A stretch of 64,000 nt of DNA from Agapetus fuscipes (taxonomy: Eukaryota; Arthropoda; Insecta; Trichoptera; Glossosomatidae): positions 4,712,001-4,776,000 of the forward strand of contig OX637334.1 of NCBI GenBank assembly GCA_951799405.1. Direction: 5' to 3'. A program made the position numbers and the translations under genes. Below, one piece after another: positions 21,298 through 31,105 of this stretch. The number at the start of each line of letters is the position of its first letter. Within the stretch, counting starts at the first letter, position 1. The notes under the pieces are model-generated. The model made no database searches and had not been told where the DNA came from. It worked only from the letters and a program-made list of their open reading frames with translations.

Positions 21298-21430
21298 GCC
21301 TTGAAGGCTCACGGTCTTGTGCCGCTTCCCTCCATGGTCCCCTTACTCCCAGGACTTCCGCGTCGGCCTCAACATTGTCTGCCCCCCGTATCCTGGGACG
21401 ATCTGAGGAACGAAGTGAAAGAAAAAAATG
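21298..21430 (+). CDS. weak orphan exon candidate
   Basis: A GC-rich block (unlike its surroundings) follows a pyrimidine-rich acceptor (TTCTCTTGCTCACAG) and ends at a GTGAAA donor. The frame gives ALKAHGLVPLPSMVPLLPGL, then PPVSWDDLRNEVKEKN. No family is recognised. The adjoining CCAGCCAATGCAGTC also occurs in a LINE fragment near 16994, so this may be transposon DNA instead. Confidence 0.2.
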
Positions 21431-21479
21431 GTGAAAGGCGACCCAGCCAATGCAGTCAGATAACTTATTACTGAAATCG

Positions 21480-21690
21480 TGGCTTTTGTGTGGCTAGCCC
21501 ACAGGTGTAGAATGCCTTACCACTTGAGCTTAGATCTGTGGAGAGTTCAGGTGCATTTAGGTCGGAGTTGAAGACGTATTTGTTTCAGAGATGCTACTGG
21601 TAAATCTGTCCTTGCAGTGATTACCATAAAACGTCATAAAAATACAATTTATATTTATTTCTTATTGTACCACATAAGTTTCTTGGTATA
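21480..21690 (+). mobile_element. LINE C-terminal fragment (CR1/L2-like)
   Basis: The frame near 21538-21600 reads VESSGAFRSELKTYLFQRCY, the LKT.LF end of CR1/L2-type reverse transcriptases. It directly abuts a reverse LINE-A copy. Confidence 0.5.
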
Positions 21691-21696
21691 GGACGT

Positions 21697-22024
21697 ATCT
21701 AATCTAATCTAATCTAAGCTGCAAAGATATATATCATTTAAGATTTATACTAAATGCATTCCCACAAGCAGATATGTATAATTTCGCGCTAACACATGCC
21801 GCATGTGGACCTACAATATAAAAACCCAATCTCAAATGAACATAAGCCTTGCAACTCTTGCCGTCCTTCCCTGAAACAGGGGTGACATTGGCAAAGTGAA
21901 CCAATTTTTATATTATGGGTGGTCAGCCGCATAACAACCTATAAGTCAAGGAACATACATGACAAATTACATTTTTTAAAATCAAAGAATAAAAATAACA
22001 ATATATACATGGACATAAAAAAAC
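21697..22024 (-). mobile_element. LINE-A, 5'-truncated copy extending into the LINE UTR
   Basis: The full 260-bp tail, with three AGATT-type units, is followed beyond GTCAAGGAACATACATGACA by sequence matching the LINE-A 3' UTR upstream of the tail (ATTACATTTTTTAAAAT, ATACATGGACATAAAAA). This shows that at least some tail-only repeats are truncated LINEs rather than a separate SINE. Confidence 0.85.
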
Positions 22025-22049
22025 GTATGCAAATGATAAAGGCTTTCAG

Positions 22050-22262
22050 TTTCTTAAAATTGTTCTTCTGGTCTTGACCGTGACCCATTGCTTTTTTCTA
22101 CTTTTTTCTTCTTTCTTGCTTTCGTTTCGTTACTGTGCTGATTCAATTAGAAGAGTGCTGGCTCCGAAGAAGTTAATCACAGTAGAAGAAAAGAAAGGGA
22201 AATTATATAAAGGAAAACAATCGACCACGGTCAAGACCCGGAAGAATAATTTGAAGCAACCA
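22050..22262. repeat. foldback element
   Basis: The left arm TTCTTCTGGTCTTGACCGTG pairs with the right arm CACGGTCAAGACCCGGAAGA. The spacer is pyrimidine-rich then purine-rich, so the pairing may extend further. The 65-codon frame inside is a by-product. Confidence 0.5.
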
Positions 22263-22704
22263 GACGTATGACTAAGAATTATTTATTCGACAAACTATGT
22301 TCCCCTCACATTATCTTCTTCTGGCTCCAATAATCCACTAAGCACAAACCACTTGCTGCTTGCCGCTTATCAGTTAACCTCGAGTGAATGTAGCTGCTTT
22401 TACTTCCAAGTAATCAAAAATTATGAATGGTTTCTTATACTGGGAATTTAATCATCGGCATGCACAGTAGAACAGAGCCGAGCCCTGTCTTTGTTTTTTA
22501 TCACACCCAATTGGAATAAATAAATAGGTTTCACTGTGCAAGAGTGCACTGTAATTATTCGAAAATGCTTGTGCCGTTTGTAAATAAAATTAAACATGTG
22601 CGATGGAGTTATGCTGCGAAAGAATTTGATGAATGTAGACGATGATATTATTATAAAGTATTTTATATCAAAAGATTTTTTTTGGTTAATGCTTTTTCTG
22701 TTTT

Positions 22705-22825
22705 ATTCACACCTCAAGAGCCCTCTGCGATTTTGGTCGTTGCTAAAGAAATCACTTATTACTCAAACAAGATCCTTTTTCTATAAACTGGATGGAATTT
22801 TGATGGCTGGTCCTCAGGTTTGTTC
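22705..22825 (-). repeat. SINE-C fragment
   Basis: TTCACACCTCAAGAGCCCTC, then TTGGTCGTTGCTAAAGAAAT and GATGGCTGGTCCTCAGG. Degenerate. Confidence 0.5.
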
Positions 22826-22871
22826 ATTAGAAATCCAGTAGCTGTTCCTTGACCTATATTTATTATGAGGT

Positions 22872-23126
22872 GCTCCTTGACTGATAGGCTGGTATGCGGC
22901 TGACCACCCATACTGTAAAAAATGGTTCACTTTGCCAATGTCACCCCTGCTTCAGGGAAGGTCGGCAAGAGTTGCAGGGCTTATGTTCATTTGAGATTGG
23001 GGTTTTTATATTGTAGGTCCACATGCAGCATGTGTAAGCGCGAAATTATGCATGTCTGCTTGTGGGAATGCATTTAATATTAATCTCAAATGATACATAT
23101 CTTTGCAGCTTAGATTTAGATTTAGG
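22872..23126 (+). repeat. LINE-A 3' tail, full
   Basis: GCTCCTTGACTGATAGGCTG to GCAGCTTAGATTTAGATTTAGG. Highly conserved. Confidence 0.9.
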
Positions 23127-23328
23127 CAGACCATTCATACTGTAAAAAATGGTTCACATTCCAAATGTCACCACTGTTTCAGGGAAGGGCGGCAAGAGTT
23201 GCAGGGTTTATGTTCATTTGATTCTTTATTTTGTTTTTACACGTGTAAGCGCAACTTACACGTGTCTGCATGTGGGAATGTACTAATTGTGAATCTTAAA
23301 TGTTAATAAATCTTTGCAAAGTTGATTA
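23127..23328 (+). repeat. LINE-A 3' tail, tandem second copy
   Basis: Begins GCAGACCATTCATACTG directly after the AGATTT tail of the previous copy and ends TCTTTGCAAAGTTGATTA. It belongs to a diverged subfamily (TTTTGTTTTTACACGTGTAA). The head-to-tail placement suggests insertion at the tail of an existing copy. Confidence 0.8.
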
Positions 23329-23473
23329 TGGCAAAGGCTAGCTATTTATACAGTCAAGTCACACGTTGAGTCCATAACTGAATCTGGAAACTTCGATGCG
23401 TCTGCAATCGGATATGCAATCCATTGTAAGTCGATGCATTACAATGGTATTGTCAAGTGACGATGACTTTGAC

Positions 23474-24010
23474 AGGCAAAGCGGGCAGAAACATCACTCA
23501 TCATTCAAATCCATCACCTTTTTCATGCATTTTCTTCTTTTACGCTCACTTTGTATATCCCATTCTTTCACAATCTCCTCAATCTATTCACTCCATACTT
23601 TTCTCGGTCGTCCCTTCCCTCTTTTTCCTTTCACACTTACTTAATTTGTCAGTCTATCATCATTCATTCTTTCCACATGCCTAAACCATCACATCACATT
23701 CTTTTGTGCCCTAACTTTCACATCCTCTTTCAAATTACATTATTTTCTTACCCATTCATTCCTAACTCTATCCCTCAGAGTTTTTCCTGTAATGCTTCTC
23801 AAATGCTTCATTTCCACCGTGCATACTTTACTCATTTCGCTATCGTTCACTGTCCATGCTTCACTTCCATACATCAAGGTCGGTAACAATATGCCATTGT
23901 GTACCGCCATTCTCAGATCCATCGTCAATCGCTTGCTCTTTGCTATTCTTCCTATTGCACCGACCACTTGCTTTCCCTTGCACACCCTATTCTCAAGTAC
24001 TCTGGCCTAA
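23474..24010 (-). mobile_element. LINE RT C-terminal fragment
   Basis: The reverse strand: ARVLENRVCKGKQVVGAIGR, then LTMDLRMAVHNGILLPTLMY and GSEAWTVNDSEMSKV, then RDRVRNEWVRK. After a stop it continues with FRHVERMNDDRL, KGRPRKVWSE and KKRKCMKKVMDLND. This is the thumb and C-terminal region of a LINE polyprotein with several stops. The CT-rich + strand frames here are shadows. Confidence 0.8.
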
Positions 24011-24099
24011 ATAAAGTAAAGTATGCCTTTGTAAGTTTTTGTACATTTTCTATGTGACTTTATAATTGAGTTTAAACGTTGTATTGTAAACTTGAAACT

Positions 24100-24737
24100 T
24101 TCAAATTAGGATTGAGGGCAGCAATATCGAGGATGTCCAAGAATACATATACCTAGGTCACAGTATCCGAATAGATAAGAAAAACCAGACTGCTGAGCTT
24201 AGAAGAAGGGTTGGATTAAGCTGGGCTGCATTCGGAAAAATGGGATATATTTTAAAAAACCGGAAAATACCCATAAACCTGAAAAAGAAGGTGTATGAAC
24301 TATGTGTGTTGCCAGTAGCTACATATGGCCTAGAAACAGTAACTCTCACAAAACAAAGTGCCGAGAAGTTAAGAACGACCCAAAGAGCCATGGAAAGAGC
24401 CATGTTAGGACTCTCCCTTAGAGATAGAGTCAGAAATTAAACGGTGAGAGAAAATACAAAGATCACTGACATAATCCACCGTGTAATGACTCAGAAATGG
24501 CAGTGGGCGGGACATGTAGCCAGAAGTCCGGATGACAAATGGACAAAAAGAATGCTGACTTGGAGACCTCGAACGACGAAGAGAAGTGTAGGGCGACCAC
24601 AGTTGAGATGGAAGGATGACCTGAACCGGCATGCTGGCGCGACCTGGACGCAGATTGCACAAGACAGGTCGATATGGAAACAGATGGAGGAGGCCTTCGT
24701 CCAGGAGTGGACGGAAATGGGCTAAAGAAGAAGAAGA
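24100..24737 (+). mobile_element. LINE RT C-terminal fragment (RTE-like)
   Basis: IEDVQEYIYLGHSIRIDKKN, then RRVGLSWAAFGKM, then YELCVLPVATYGLETVTLTK, MERAMLGLSLRDRVRN, a TAA stop at 24438, WAGHVARSPDDKWTKRML, and the final MEEAFVQEWTEMG with TAA at 24723, followed by GAAGAAGAAG. One internal stop makes it a pseudogene. This is the common insect endonuclease-reverse-transcriptase C-terminus; relatives lie at 26675-26765 and 37908-38448 (both minus). Confidence 0.85.
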
Positions 24738-25227
24738 TTGTAAACTTGGTGTGCAAGCCGACATTTCGTTTTGAGACATGCTGAGAATGTTTGAATGTGA
24801 TCCATTCATGGTGCAGACAACTCGGAGTGGCTTGTAGACTTGAGGGTTACTTACTAGTACTTGCATTAATTGAATACGTGCCGCCATGTTTTAAGTATTA
24901 ACTTACTCTGTAATGCATTTACAGTTGAAATTGTTTAATATTTTCCATCTTAGAAAAAACACATTGCTCTCTTGATTAATCGTATGAAAGATAAGTCTGG
25001 AAGTTGTATGTCAACTGAGTTGTAAAATTAAAAAAAAATCTCGTCTGGTAATTGTCATAGGTCTATGTAATTTAGACTCCTGATGACAAATTTTTAGTTT
25101 AGTAAAATAAAAATGGATAACATAGTTTTTCGTTTTTTACTTTGATTTTATTAAATTAAAAATGAATACTCATTATGTGACAACACGTGGACTTCAAAGA
25201 CAATATATTATTAGTTGATTTTCTGTC
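24738..25227. other. no recognised feature
   Basis: AT-rich. Contains TCATAGGTCTATGTAATTTA at 25059, similar to 7839. Confidence 0.3.
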
Positions 25228-25422
25228 CTGTCGATAATTCAGTTGGTACAATGCTTGCATTCCATGCTGAGAGCTCGGGTTCTTATCCCACCGAGGGAGT
25301 CGGAAACGATTTGTTTATTTCAAAAACCCAAAATAAATTACCAGTAAGGTTTACTCAGCCTTCACAAGAAATGAGTACTAGCCCTCTCAGGAGCTGGGAA
25401 ACCCCTACTTCAATTGAAGAGG
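25228..25422 (+). repeat. SINE-B, 3'-truncated
   Basis: TCGATAATTCAGTTGGTAC, GGGTTCTTATCCCACC, TACCAGTAAGGTTTACTC, then TACTTCAATTGAAG, where it stops. Confidence 0.8.
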
Positions 25423-25687
25423 ACAAGACCCATCCTGGGGTGTCGTGCATGATGATACCTTCGTTACTTAGTAAAAGTAGTACTAGAGGTACTATATGAC
25501 TCTTTCTTCACTAAATTCAGGCGGTGTTATTCACACGAAGCAAATCTATGGCTCATCCGCTGCCTAACGCGATTTCTCCATTCGAAATAAACGATGATCC
25601 GTGGATCATTTATTGATTAATTATTATTTTGTGAATAAGATTGAATGTCATTGTATTATATCGCGACATAATGTAAGGTACATGCAA

Positions 25688-25794
25688 CACTAAAACTTTA
25701 TGTTCAAACTAAACCATAGCGTTTTACCGAAAATATATTGAAACCAAAACGCTCACTAGAGTTCCTGTTGTGAGTTTCCATACATGTTTTATAC
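25688..25794. repeat. family F repeat
   Basis: AAACTTTATGTTCAAAC, CCATAGCGTTTTACCG, the core AAACGCTCACTAGAGTTCC, then TTTCCATACATGTTTTATAC. It abuts the LINE-A tail that follows. Confidence 0.55.
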
Positions 25795-26030
25795 TATATA
25801 ATCTATAATCTAAGTTGCAAGGATATCTTCATTTAAAGCTCTCAGATGTATGCCCACAAACCAACAAGTGTAGTTCGCGCTTACAAATGCTGAATGTGTA
25901 CTTACAAATAAAATCCAAACCTCAAATGAACATAAGCCCCACAACTTTTGCCGACCTTCCCTGAAACAGGGGTGACATTGGCAAAGTGAACCATTTTTTA
26001 CAGTATGGGTGGTCAGCCTCATACCAACCC
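25795..26030 (-). repeat. LINE-A 3' tail
   Basis: TATAATCTATAATCTAAGTT (the AGATTATAG subfamily tail) to GGTCAGCCTCATACCAACC. Confidence 0.85.
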
Positions 26031-26239
26031 AGTACATTTAACTACATTTACATACATTGAATGTACGTATTATAATAAATATGTAGGTACTTCCGTTCCA
26101 TTTAATAAACATGTTTAAATATATCTCGCCAATACTCATTGTGTGTACATTGGCGTAACGTGGAGAGGGGCTCTCTAAAAGGGATATTGTGTTTTTTCCT
26201 GGCTTTAATTACCTACAACGTCATTAGATATAACCATGC

Positions 26240-26312
26240 TCCAAGTATACAAAATTACGTTTTGACTCTGCCATAGCGTTGTAACAAAAAAGTGTATAAA
26301 AACTTTAATAGT
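26240..26312. repeat. family F repeat fragment
   Basis: CCAAGTATACAAAATTACG, CCATAGCGTTGTAACAAAA, then AGTGTATAAAAACTTTAAT; cut off by the next LINE-A copy. Confidence 0.5.
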
Positions 26313-26319
26313 GCATCTA

Positions 26320-26668
26320 TAAGCTAAGCTGCAAAGATATATTAACATTTCAGATTAATATTCTCGCATAACAAATCAGATACGTGCAGGTACGCGCTTG
26401 CACATACTGTATGCGTTCTTACAAAAAAATATCATAACCTCAAATGAACATAGACTTGTAACTCTTGCCGACTTTCTCTGGAAAAATGGTGATATTTATA
26501 ATAAAGATATTTTGCAGTGTGGATGGGCAGCCTCATGCCAACCTACTAGTCAAGGAAATTAAAATTGAACCATTCTGACTCCGGATATCTCATTCATTCG
26601 CTATTTCAGGAATTTGGTCCTTCCATCCGACATGGGTGGTCAACGTTATACCAAACCTATAAGTCAAG
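26320..26668 (-). mobile_element. LINE-A copy, internally deleted, plus a second tail scrap
   Basis: 26320-26558 is a diverged tail (AAGCTAAGCTGCAAAG to CAACCTACTAGTCAAGGAA). Directly behind it, 26576-26630 in reverse reads GWKDQIPEIANE, stop, DIRSQN, the LINE-A coding end. Most of the UTR has been lost. 26630-26668 is a piece of another tail (GGGTGGTCAACG, CCTATAAGTCAAGGAATA). Confidence 0.7.
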
Positions 26669-26674
26669 GAATAC

Positions 26675-26765
26675 TTCCATCCTTCGCCTTTCTCAGTCCA
26701 TTCCTGGACGCAGGCCTCCTCCAATCCTCTCCATTTCTGTCTATCGGCTGCTGTGTTCAGCCGTC
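26675..26765 (-). mobile_element. LINE C-terminal fragment (RTE-like)
   Basis: The reverse strand reads LNTAADRQKWRGLEEACVQE, then WTEKG, the terminal block seen at 24650-24725. Confidence 0.7.
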
Positions 26766-26869
26766 CTCTAATTAATAATATTTGGAATACTAATTTAAAA
26801 TATTATTTGAATCGGTTCAAAAATTTCACAGTTCTTTACTTGGTTACCGAATTCATTCATTAAATTGTG

Positions 26870-27120
26870 CACACATTGAAACTGCAGTCTCTTTGCAATC
26901 GCAGGGCTACCAGACAATTCGCAATTACCGCCCCCGCCTCCGCACACCCCCGCCGACTAATTACACCCATCAGCCGCCCACTACAAAGAAATAAAGTGTA
27001 ACAGTGAGGGAAGACCGCGCCCCCCGTCCACCACCGCAGGAAGCCGGTCGTTACTGACGCCATTGTGCAAAATAACTGCACTCACCGCTGAGTAAATAAA
27101 CAATTAAATGCGTACGATGC
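26870..27120. other. GC-rich island
   Basis: The block is clearly richer in G+C than everything around it (TACCGCCCCCGCCTCCGCAC, GACCGCGCCCCCCGTCC) and contains an ACTAATTAC homeodomain-type core. On the reverse strand an ATGGCG opens a 67-codon frame from 27061, and CTCAGCG|GTGAGTGCAG at about 27095 is a consensus donor. It could be a promoter with a 5' exon or a conserved regulatory block. No protein family is recognised. Confidence 0.3.
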
Positions 27121-27186
27121 GCCACTGAGCGTGCGATCAAATTTAAAGTGAAAATATTTAAAATCTAACTGCGTAAAACATATCCA

Positions 27187-27428
27187 GTACCCTTAGTACG
27201 AGTTGCAAAACTTGAGTAATGTAAAGTTTACGGCAATTAGTAAAGAGTGATTTCACCCAAAATCTGCCGTTTTTGTTTGTTTGAACTTGTTTTTTTTCAT
27301 CACTGTAACTCTTTTGCTAAGACCACAAAGTGTAAGAAATAAAAACGGCAGACTTTGGGAGAAATCCCGCTTTAATATTTTCCGTTAACTTTACTTTTCT
27401 CAAGTTTTGCAACTCGTACTAAGGGTAC
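27187..27428. mobile_element. MITE with long terminal inverted repeats
   Basis: The first 30 bases (starting GTACCCTTAGTACGAG and ending GCAAAACTTGAG) are exactly repeated in inverse at the right end, and similarity continues inward (TCACCCAAAATCTGCCG against TCTCCCAAAGTCTGCCG) for about 90 bp per arm. Total 242 bp with no coding. The target duplication is unclear. Confidence 0.75.
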
Positions 27429-27491
27429 AGGAAAGAGAAACCGCTTCACATTTAATTTGTACATCATGGAAACTATCTTGGGTGAAGGTGC

Positions 27492-27830
27492 CAGGGTAGA
27501 ACGTCACAGTGACAAAACGACATATGACGTAACGACACATGTTAGAACAACACATGACATAACAACCCATGACAGAAGGACACATGACAGTGCAACACAT
27601 GACTGAACATCACAATGAAAAAACAACACGGAAAATACATCACTATGACAAAACAACACAAGGACAAAACATCACACGACAAAAAATCACATTCCTAAAA
27701 CAGAACATAAAATAAACGGCACGTGAAAAGACATATCAAAACGGAAAACACCATAAACGGCATGACAAAAAAGTAAGACATGAGAAAATGGAATCTATGT
27801 ACATATTATTTGCTAAAGCTTTCCTTTGAT
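27492..27830 (+). repeat. minisatellite element G
   Basis: About twenty imperfect 13-15-bp units of the type ACATGACAGAACAAC, beginning GTAGAACGTCACAGTGACAA, decaying through AACATCACACGACAAAAAA, and ending ACATGAGAAAATGGAATC. The same order occurs at 31106-31309 and, in reverse, at 33452-33702. Confidence 0.7.
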
Positions 27831-28394
27831 GTTTTGTCATGTGATGCTGTCTTGCCAGCTGTCTTCCCAACTTTTGTGTGGTCTTCCGGGAGGACGTCTG
27901 CAAGGTGGTGGTGGATTTTCTGGCATGGTCATGTATAGAACTAAACTAGTGTTCGTCTTTTCTACATGTGCACGCCAATATCCCATCCTTAGGCCCAAAT
28001 ATAAAGCATTTACCCAAACTCCTTTCGTTCGCGTAAGTAGAAAAATGTATGTGAATTCATTTTCTCTGTCTATCGTGTGCTATCGTATCCTCCATACCTA
28101 TTTCGATCGCGATGCGCTTTCGAGGAGTCGTTTATGTAAATGTTTTATGTTCGCTACGCTTCTGTATGTTCGTCTGGCTGGATTTTCACTGTGGTACATT
28201 GTCCTGATATGATTTTTTATCTCTCCCATATGCAGTCTGTTTCCAAGGTCAAACAGTTTAATGTTCGGCCTGACTTACGTGACCATTTTAATCCCGACCA
28301 TTTAATGTGATCAATGACCGCTTGCAATCCCGAGAAATTCGCCCAGCATTCCTTCAATCATAAAGGCAGCTGTCACTCATCTTATCTCAAGAAT

Positions 28395-28600
28395 GTATGC
28401 ATATTTTTCTAAAAACAGTGCCTTGTTGCTTCAATTTTACGATGTCAAAATAAAGTTTGTAATGAAGAGTATGAATATTAAATAGTATTGGACTCGATAC
28501 ATACCCTTGAGGGAGACCTTTGTTTCCTTTTATTTTATTATTTTTTATTTTTATTTTTTTAACAATATCTATTTTTATGTCATCAAAATATTTGTTCACA
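28395..28600 (-). mobile_element. LINE reverse-transcriptase core fragment
   Basis: The reverse strand reads NNKIKGNKGLPQGYVSSPIL, then FNIHTLHYKL. This matches the RT finger/palm motif GLPQGSVLSP.LFNIY. The YADD box is not preserved downstream. Also on the reverse strand, 27850-27960 has RRPPGRPHKSW, a LINE C-terminal type motif from another element. Confidence 0.6.
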
Positions 28601-29180
28601 TTATTTGTAAAATCCTTTTATCAGGTGGTTTCCCGTAGTCTTCCTGACCCTTAGCCGTTGACCATCCAAATGTAATTTTAACCAATTTCGAGACGATTTC
28701 TCGCCTCCAAGACAAGAGGGTGTCCTTGCCAGTTATTACTGATTAGTTGCTTATGCCGATATTTTTTCGATTAGGAACATTAGGAGAGAAATGAGGCCAT
28801 AGACCTATCCCATAAAATATCCAGGACGTACAAATATAACAATTATTATCCAATGCATTCTCAAGTAAAAACAAAAACGCATTCCAATGGTATTAAATAC
28901 TTTCATGTTGGAATTCCGAGTATACAATAATACTAAAAATACTCACGCACGCTCCATCTGACAGTTTTTGAATATTTATGTTTTGAAGTGCCCAAACTAA
29001 AATATCCGTCGTTCCCTGTTTTGAAGCTACGATGACTTGTTAACGTCCAACGGTCCATTTAGAAGCCATAAATAACATTAAAAATCCATGTGATGAGGAC
29101 CAGAGAAAGTATTCTTCAACTGCAGTGGGATCCCATCATCTCGCATGCGATTCTTTTCGAATCATGAATATCTATCTTTC
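28601..29180. other. no recognised feature
   Basis: No exon or repeat that I can name. Confidence 0.3.
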
Positions 29181-29185
29181 CGTTT

Positions 29186-29370
29186 GTGTTAATGGTTCCA
29201 ATAGGAAGTTGGATGGCTTATTTTGAAGAAATTTATGAAAAAGGGAAATGGGTGATAGATATAAATGAATTGAGAGCGGTTTGCATTGATAGAAAGAAAT
29301 TTGGGCTACTCTGCACTCTGCAGAGGTTCTGGCCACTTATAGCTGAATGGCGACAGAGAAACAGTTCCAA
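29186..29370 (+). mobile_element. LINE C-terminal fragment
   Basis: KGKWVIDINELRAVCIDRKK, then FGLLCTLQRFWPLIAEWRQ: the MD..EL..VC.DRKKWR.LC...GHP end of a LINE ORF. The following 450 bp may contain more of the same, but I cannot place it. Confidence 0.5.
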
Positions 29371-30173
29371 GTTCTTCTTATTGTGTCTCTTCAGTGAAAT
29401 TTGGCATCAGAGCAATTTGCACAAAGCGGAATTTTGTGCTTCTGCCTAACAACTGTATCAGATTCTTCAAATAGGAACATGATCCGTGTTCTTTTTCTAG
29501 CCACTATTTTTCTCATCTGTATGGTGAAATGTAAAAGCCAATGTTACCTGATCCATTTCTTATTATGTGGCTGAAATGAAACAAGTTTTGTCTTTTGACG
29601 GGCATCAGGAGTTTGGCTCTGGTACTGAATCTAGAAAAAACCTCAGCGTTTGTGACTCGATCCAAATAGGAGATTTTTAACGTACACTTCAGTCAAATAT
29701 TAGAGGATTCAAGATACCCAATGTTCCAATTCGATGGACAGGTGCCGTTAGAGACTGGGGGGAAGAATTAAGGCCAGAGATCGATATGGATAGTAGTGTG
29801 TATATACAAATGCCCGTTATGCCAATACGTCCATAATGACTGGTTAACGATTGAGTGGGGTATAAACCAGAATATGAAAATAAGAGTGATTGTTTATAGA
29901 AGTACAATTAAAAGGTGCAGGTATATAGAAATTATGAGCGATGTACGACTCACATAAAGAGTGTAAAAAGAAGGAGTGTATTCATGATCCTAAGATATGT
30001 GAATAATTTTCCTAGAACTTTATTTATTGTTTGTTACATTAAAGTGACTCAAAACATGATTCATTTGCTCATGACTGTAGTCAATGAAAAATCCTTAGTA
30101 ATTGTTAGAAGTAATTTATTTGTCGAACTTATGCACGTTAATCTATAATCGAAATCGGAAAAACGTGAGATAT

Positions 30174-30424
30174 ATCGCACGTTTAATAATAAAGAGAAAT
30201 AACTCGAAAATTGGGAAAATTGAGATTTTGTAATAAAACGCAAGAACAGAGCGAGAAGAATAGGTAGAATGCGACAGCCGTTCAATTTGGACGAATATGA
30301 CCGAGATAAAACATCGGCCGCCTTTTTCATCCCATACAAGTTGTACTGGATGTCTGAACTTCAAACGTGATTTCCCAACATTCATGTTTTTTGAGTTATT
30401 GCTCTTTATTATTAAACGTGCGAT
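30174..30424. mobile_element. MITE with about 37-bp terminal inverted repeats
   Basis: ATCGCACGTTTAATAATAAA and the following GAGAAATAACTC are mirrored at the right end with about three mismatches in 37. The flanks are GATAT and TATAT, compatible with a TA target. 251 bp, noncoding; the overlapping frames on both strands arise from the palindrome. Confidence 0.7.
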
Positions 30425-30485
30425 TATATTATACGAGTATGACTTACGCATTTGCATAGAAGGGAGGAGTGTCTTTAGAGGATAA

Positions 30486-30725
30486 TTTCTTGACTTATAG
30501 AATGGTATGAGGCTGACCACCCATACTGTAATAAGTGGTTCACTTTGCTAATGTCCCCCCTGTTTCAGGGCTGGGCGGCAAGAGTCGCAAGGTCTATGAC
30601 TATTTGAAATTTAGTTTATTTTGTAAGTACACATGTGTAAGCGCCAACTTACACGCGTCTGTTTGTGGACATACATTAAACTTGAATCTTAAATGTTAAA
30701 ATATTTTTGCAGCTTCGATTATAAA
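30486..30725 (+). repeat. LINE-A 3' tail
   Basis: TTCTTGACTTATAGAATGG to TTTTGCAGCTTCGATTATA. Same subfamily as 23127-23328 (ACATGTGTAAGCGCCAACTT). Confidence 0.8.
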
Positions 30726-30819
30726 GATAAGCCATATACCTAAAGCGTTTTGGAGAAGTCGGACGTTAAAAATAATGTAAAACTGTATCTTAGCGTTTAC
30801 CCATCGTTTACCAAAAATA

Positions 30820-30895
30820 TACGAGTATATGAAAACTAAAACAACGTCTTTAGTGGGAGTTTTACTTTCCATGTATTTTCGTATTAAAACGATTT
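30820..30895. repeat. family F repeat fragment
   Basis: AAAACTAAAACAACGTCTT, AGTGGGAGTTTTACTTTCC, then ATGTATTTTCG. Confidence 0.4.
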
Positions 30896-30917
30896 GTTTG
30901 AGTTTAATCTGATACAG

Positions 30918-31075
30918 TACCCGAGTATATAACATTGCGTAAATTCGCCTCGATCGCATGAATAGAAAAAAAAATGGAAAATACAACAGCAACCCTAGTG
31001 AATGTTTTAGTTGTCATACATTTATTCTATATACACAATCGAGGTGAATATACGCAATGTGTTGTACTTGGGTTA
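30918..31075. mobile_element. family F relative with about 40-bp inverted termini
   Basis: GTACCCGAGTATATAACATT, then GCGTAAATTCGCCTCGATCG, is mirrored by CAATCGAGGTGAATATACGC, then AATGTGTTGTACTTGGGT. The core CAACAGCAACCCTAGTGAAT is shared with other F copies. This is the clearest view of the family's ends. Confidence 0.65.
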
Positions 31076-31105
31076 CAGATAAACCTATTTGCATTCTTGT
31101 TTTCG

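Noticed and set aside
23551..23886. 111-codon ORF on the + strand with Ser/Phe/His-rich product
   Set aside because: Antisense of the LINE fragment 23474-24010.
24405..24887. 160-codon ORF on the minus strand
   Set aside because: Antisense of the RTE-like LINE at 24100-24737, whose forward frame has the recognisable motifs.
27826..28212. 128-codon ORF on the + strand
   Set aside because: It starts inside minisatellite G, crosses reverse LINE remnants and has no domain or exon borders.
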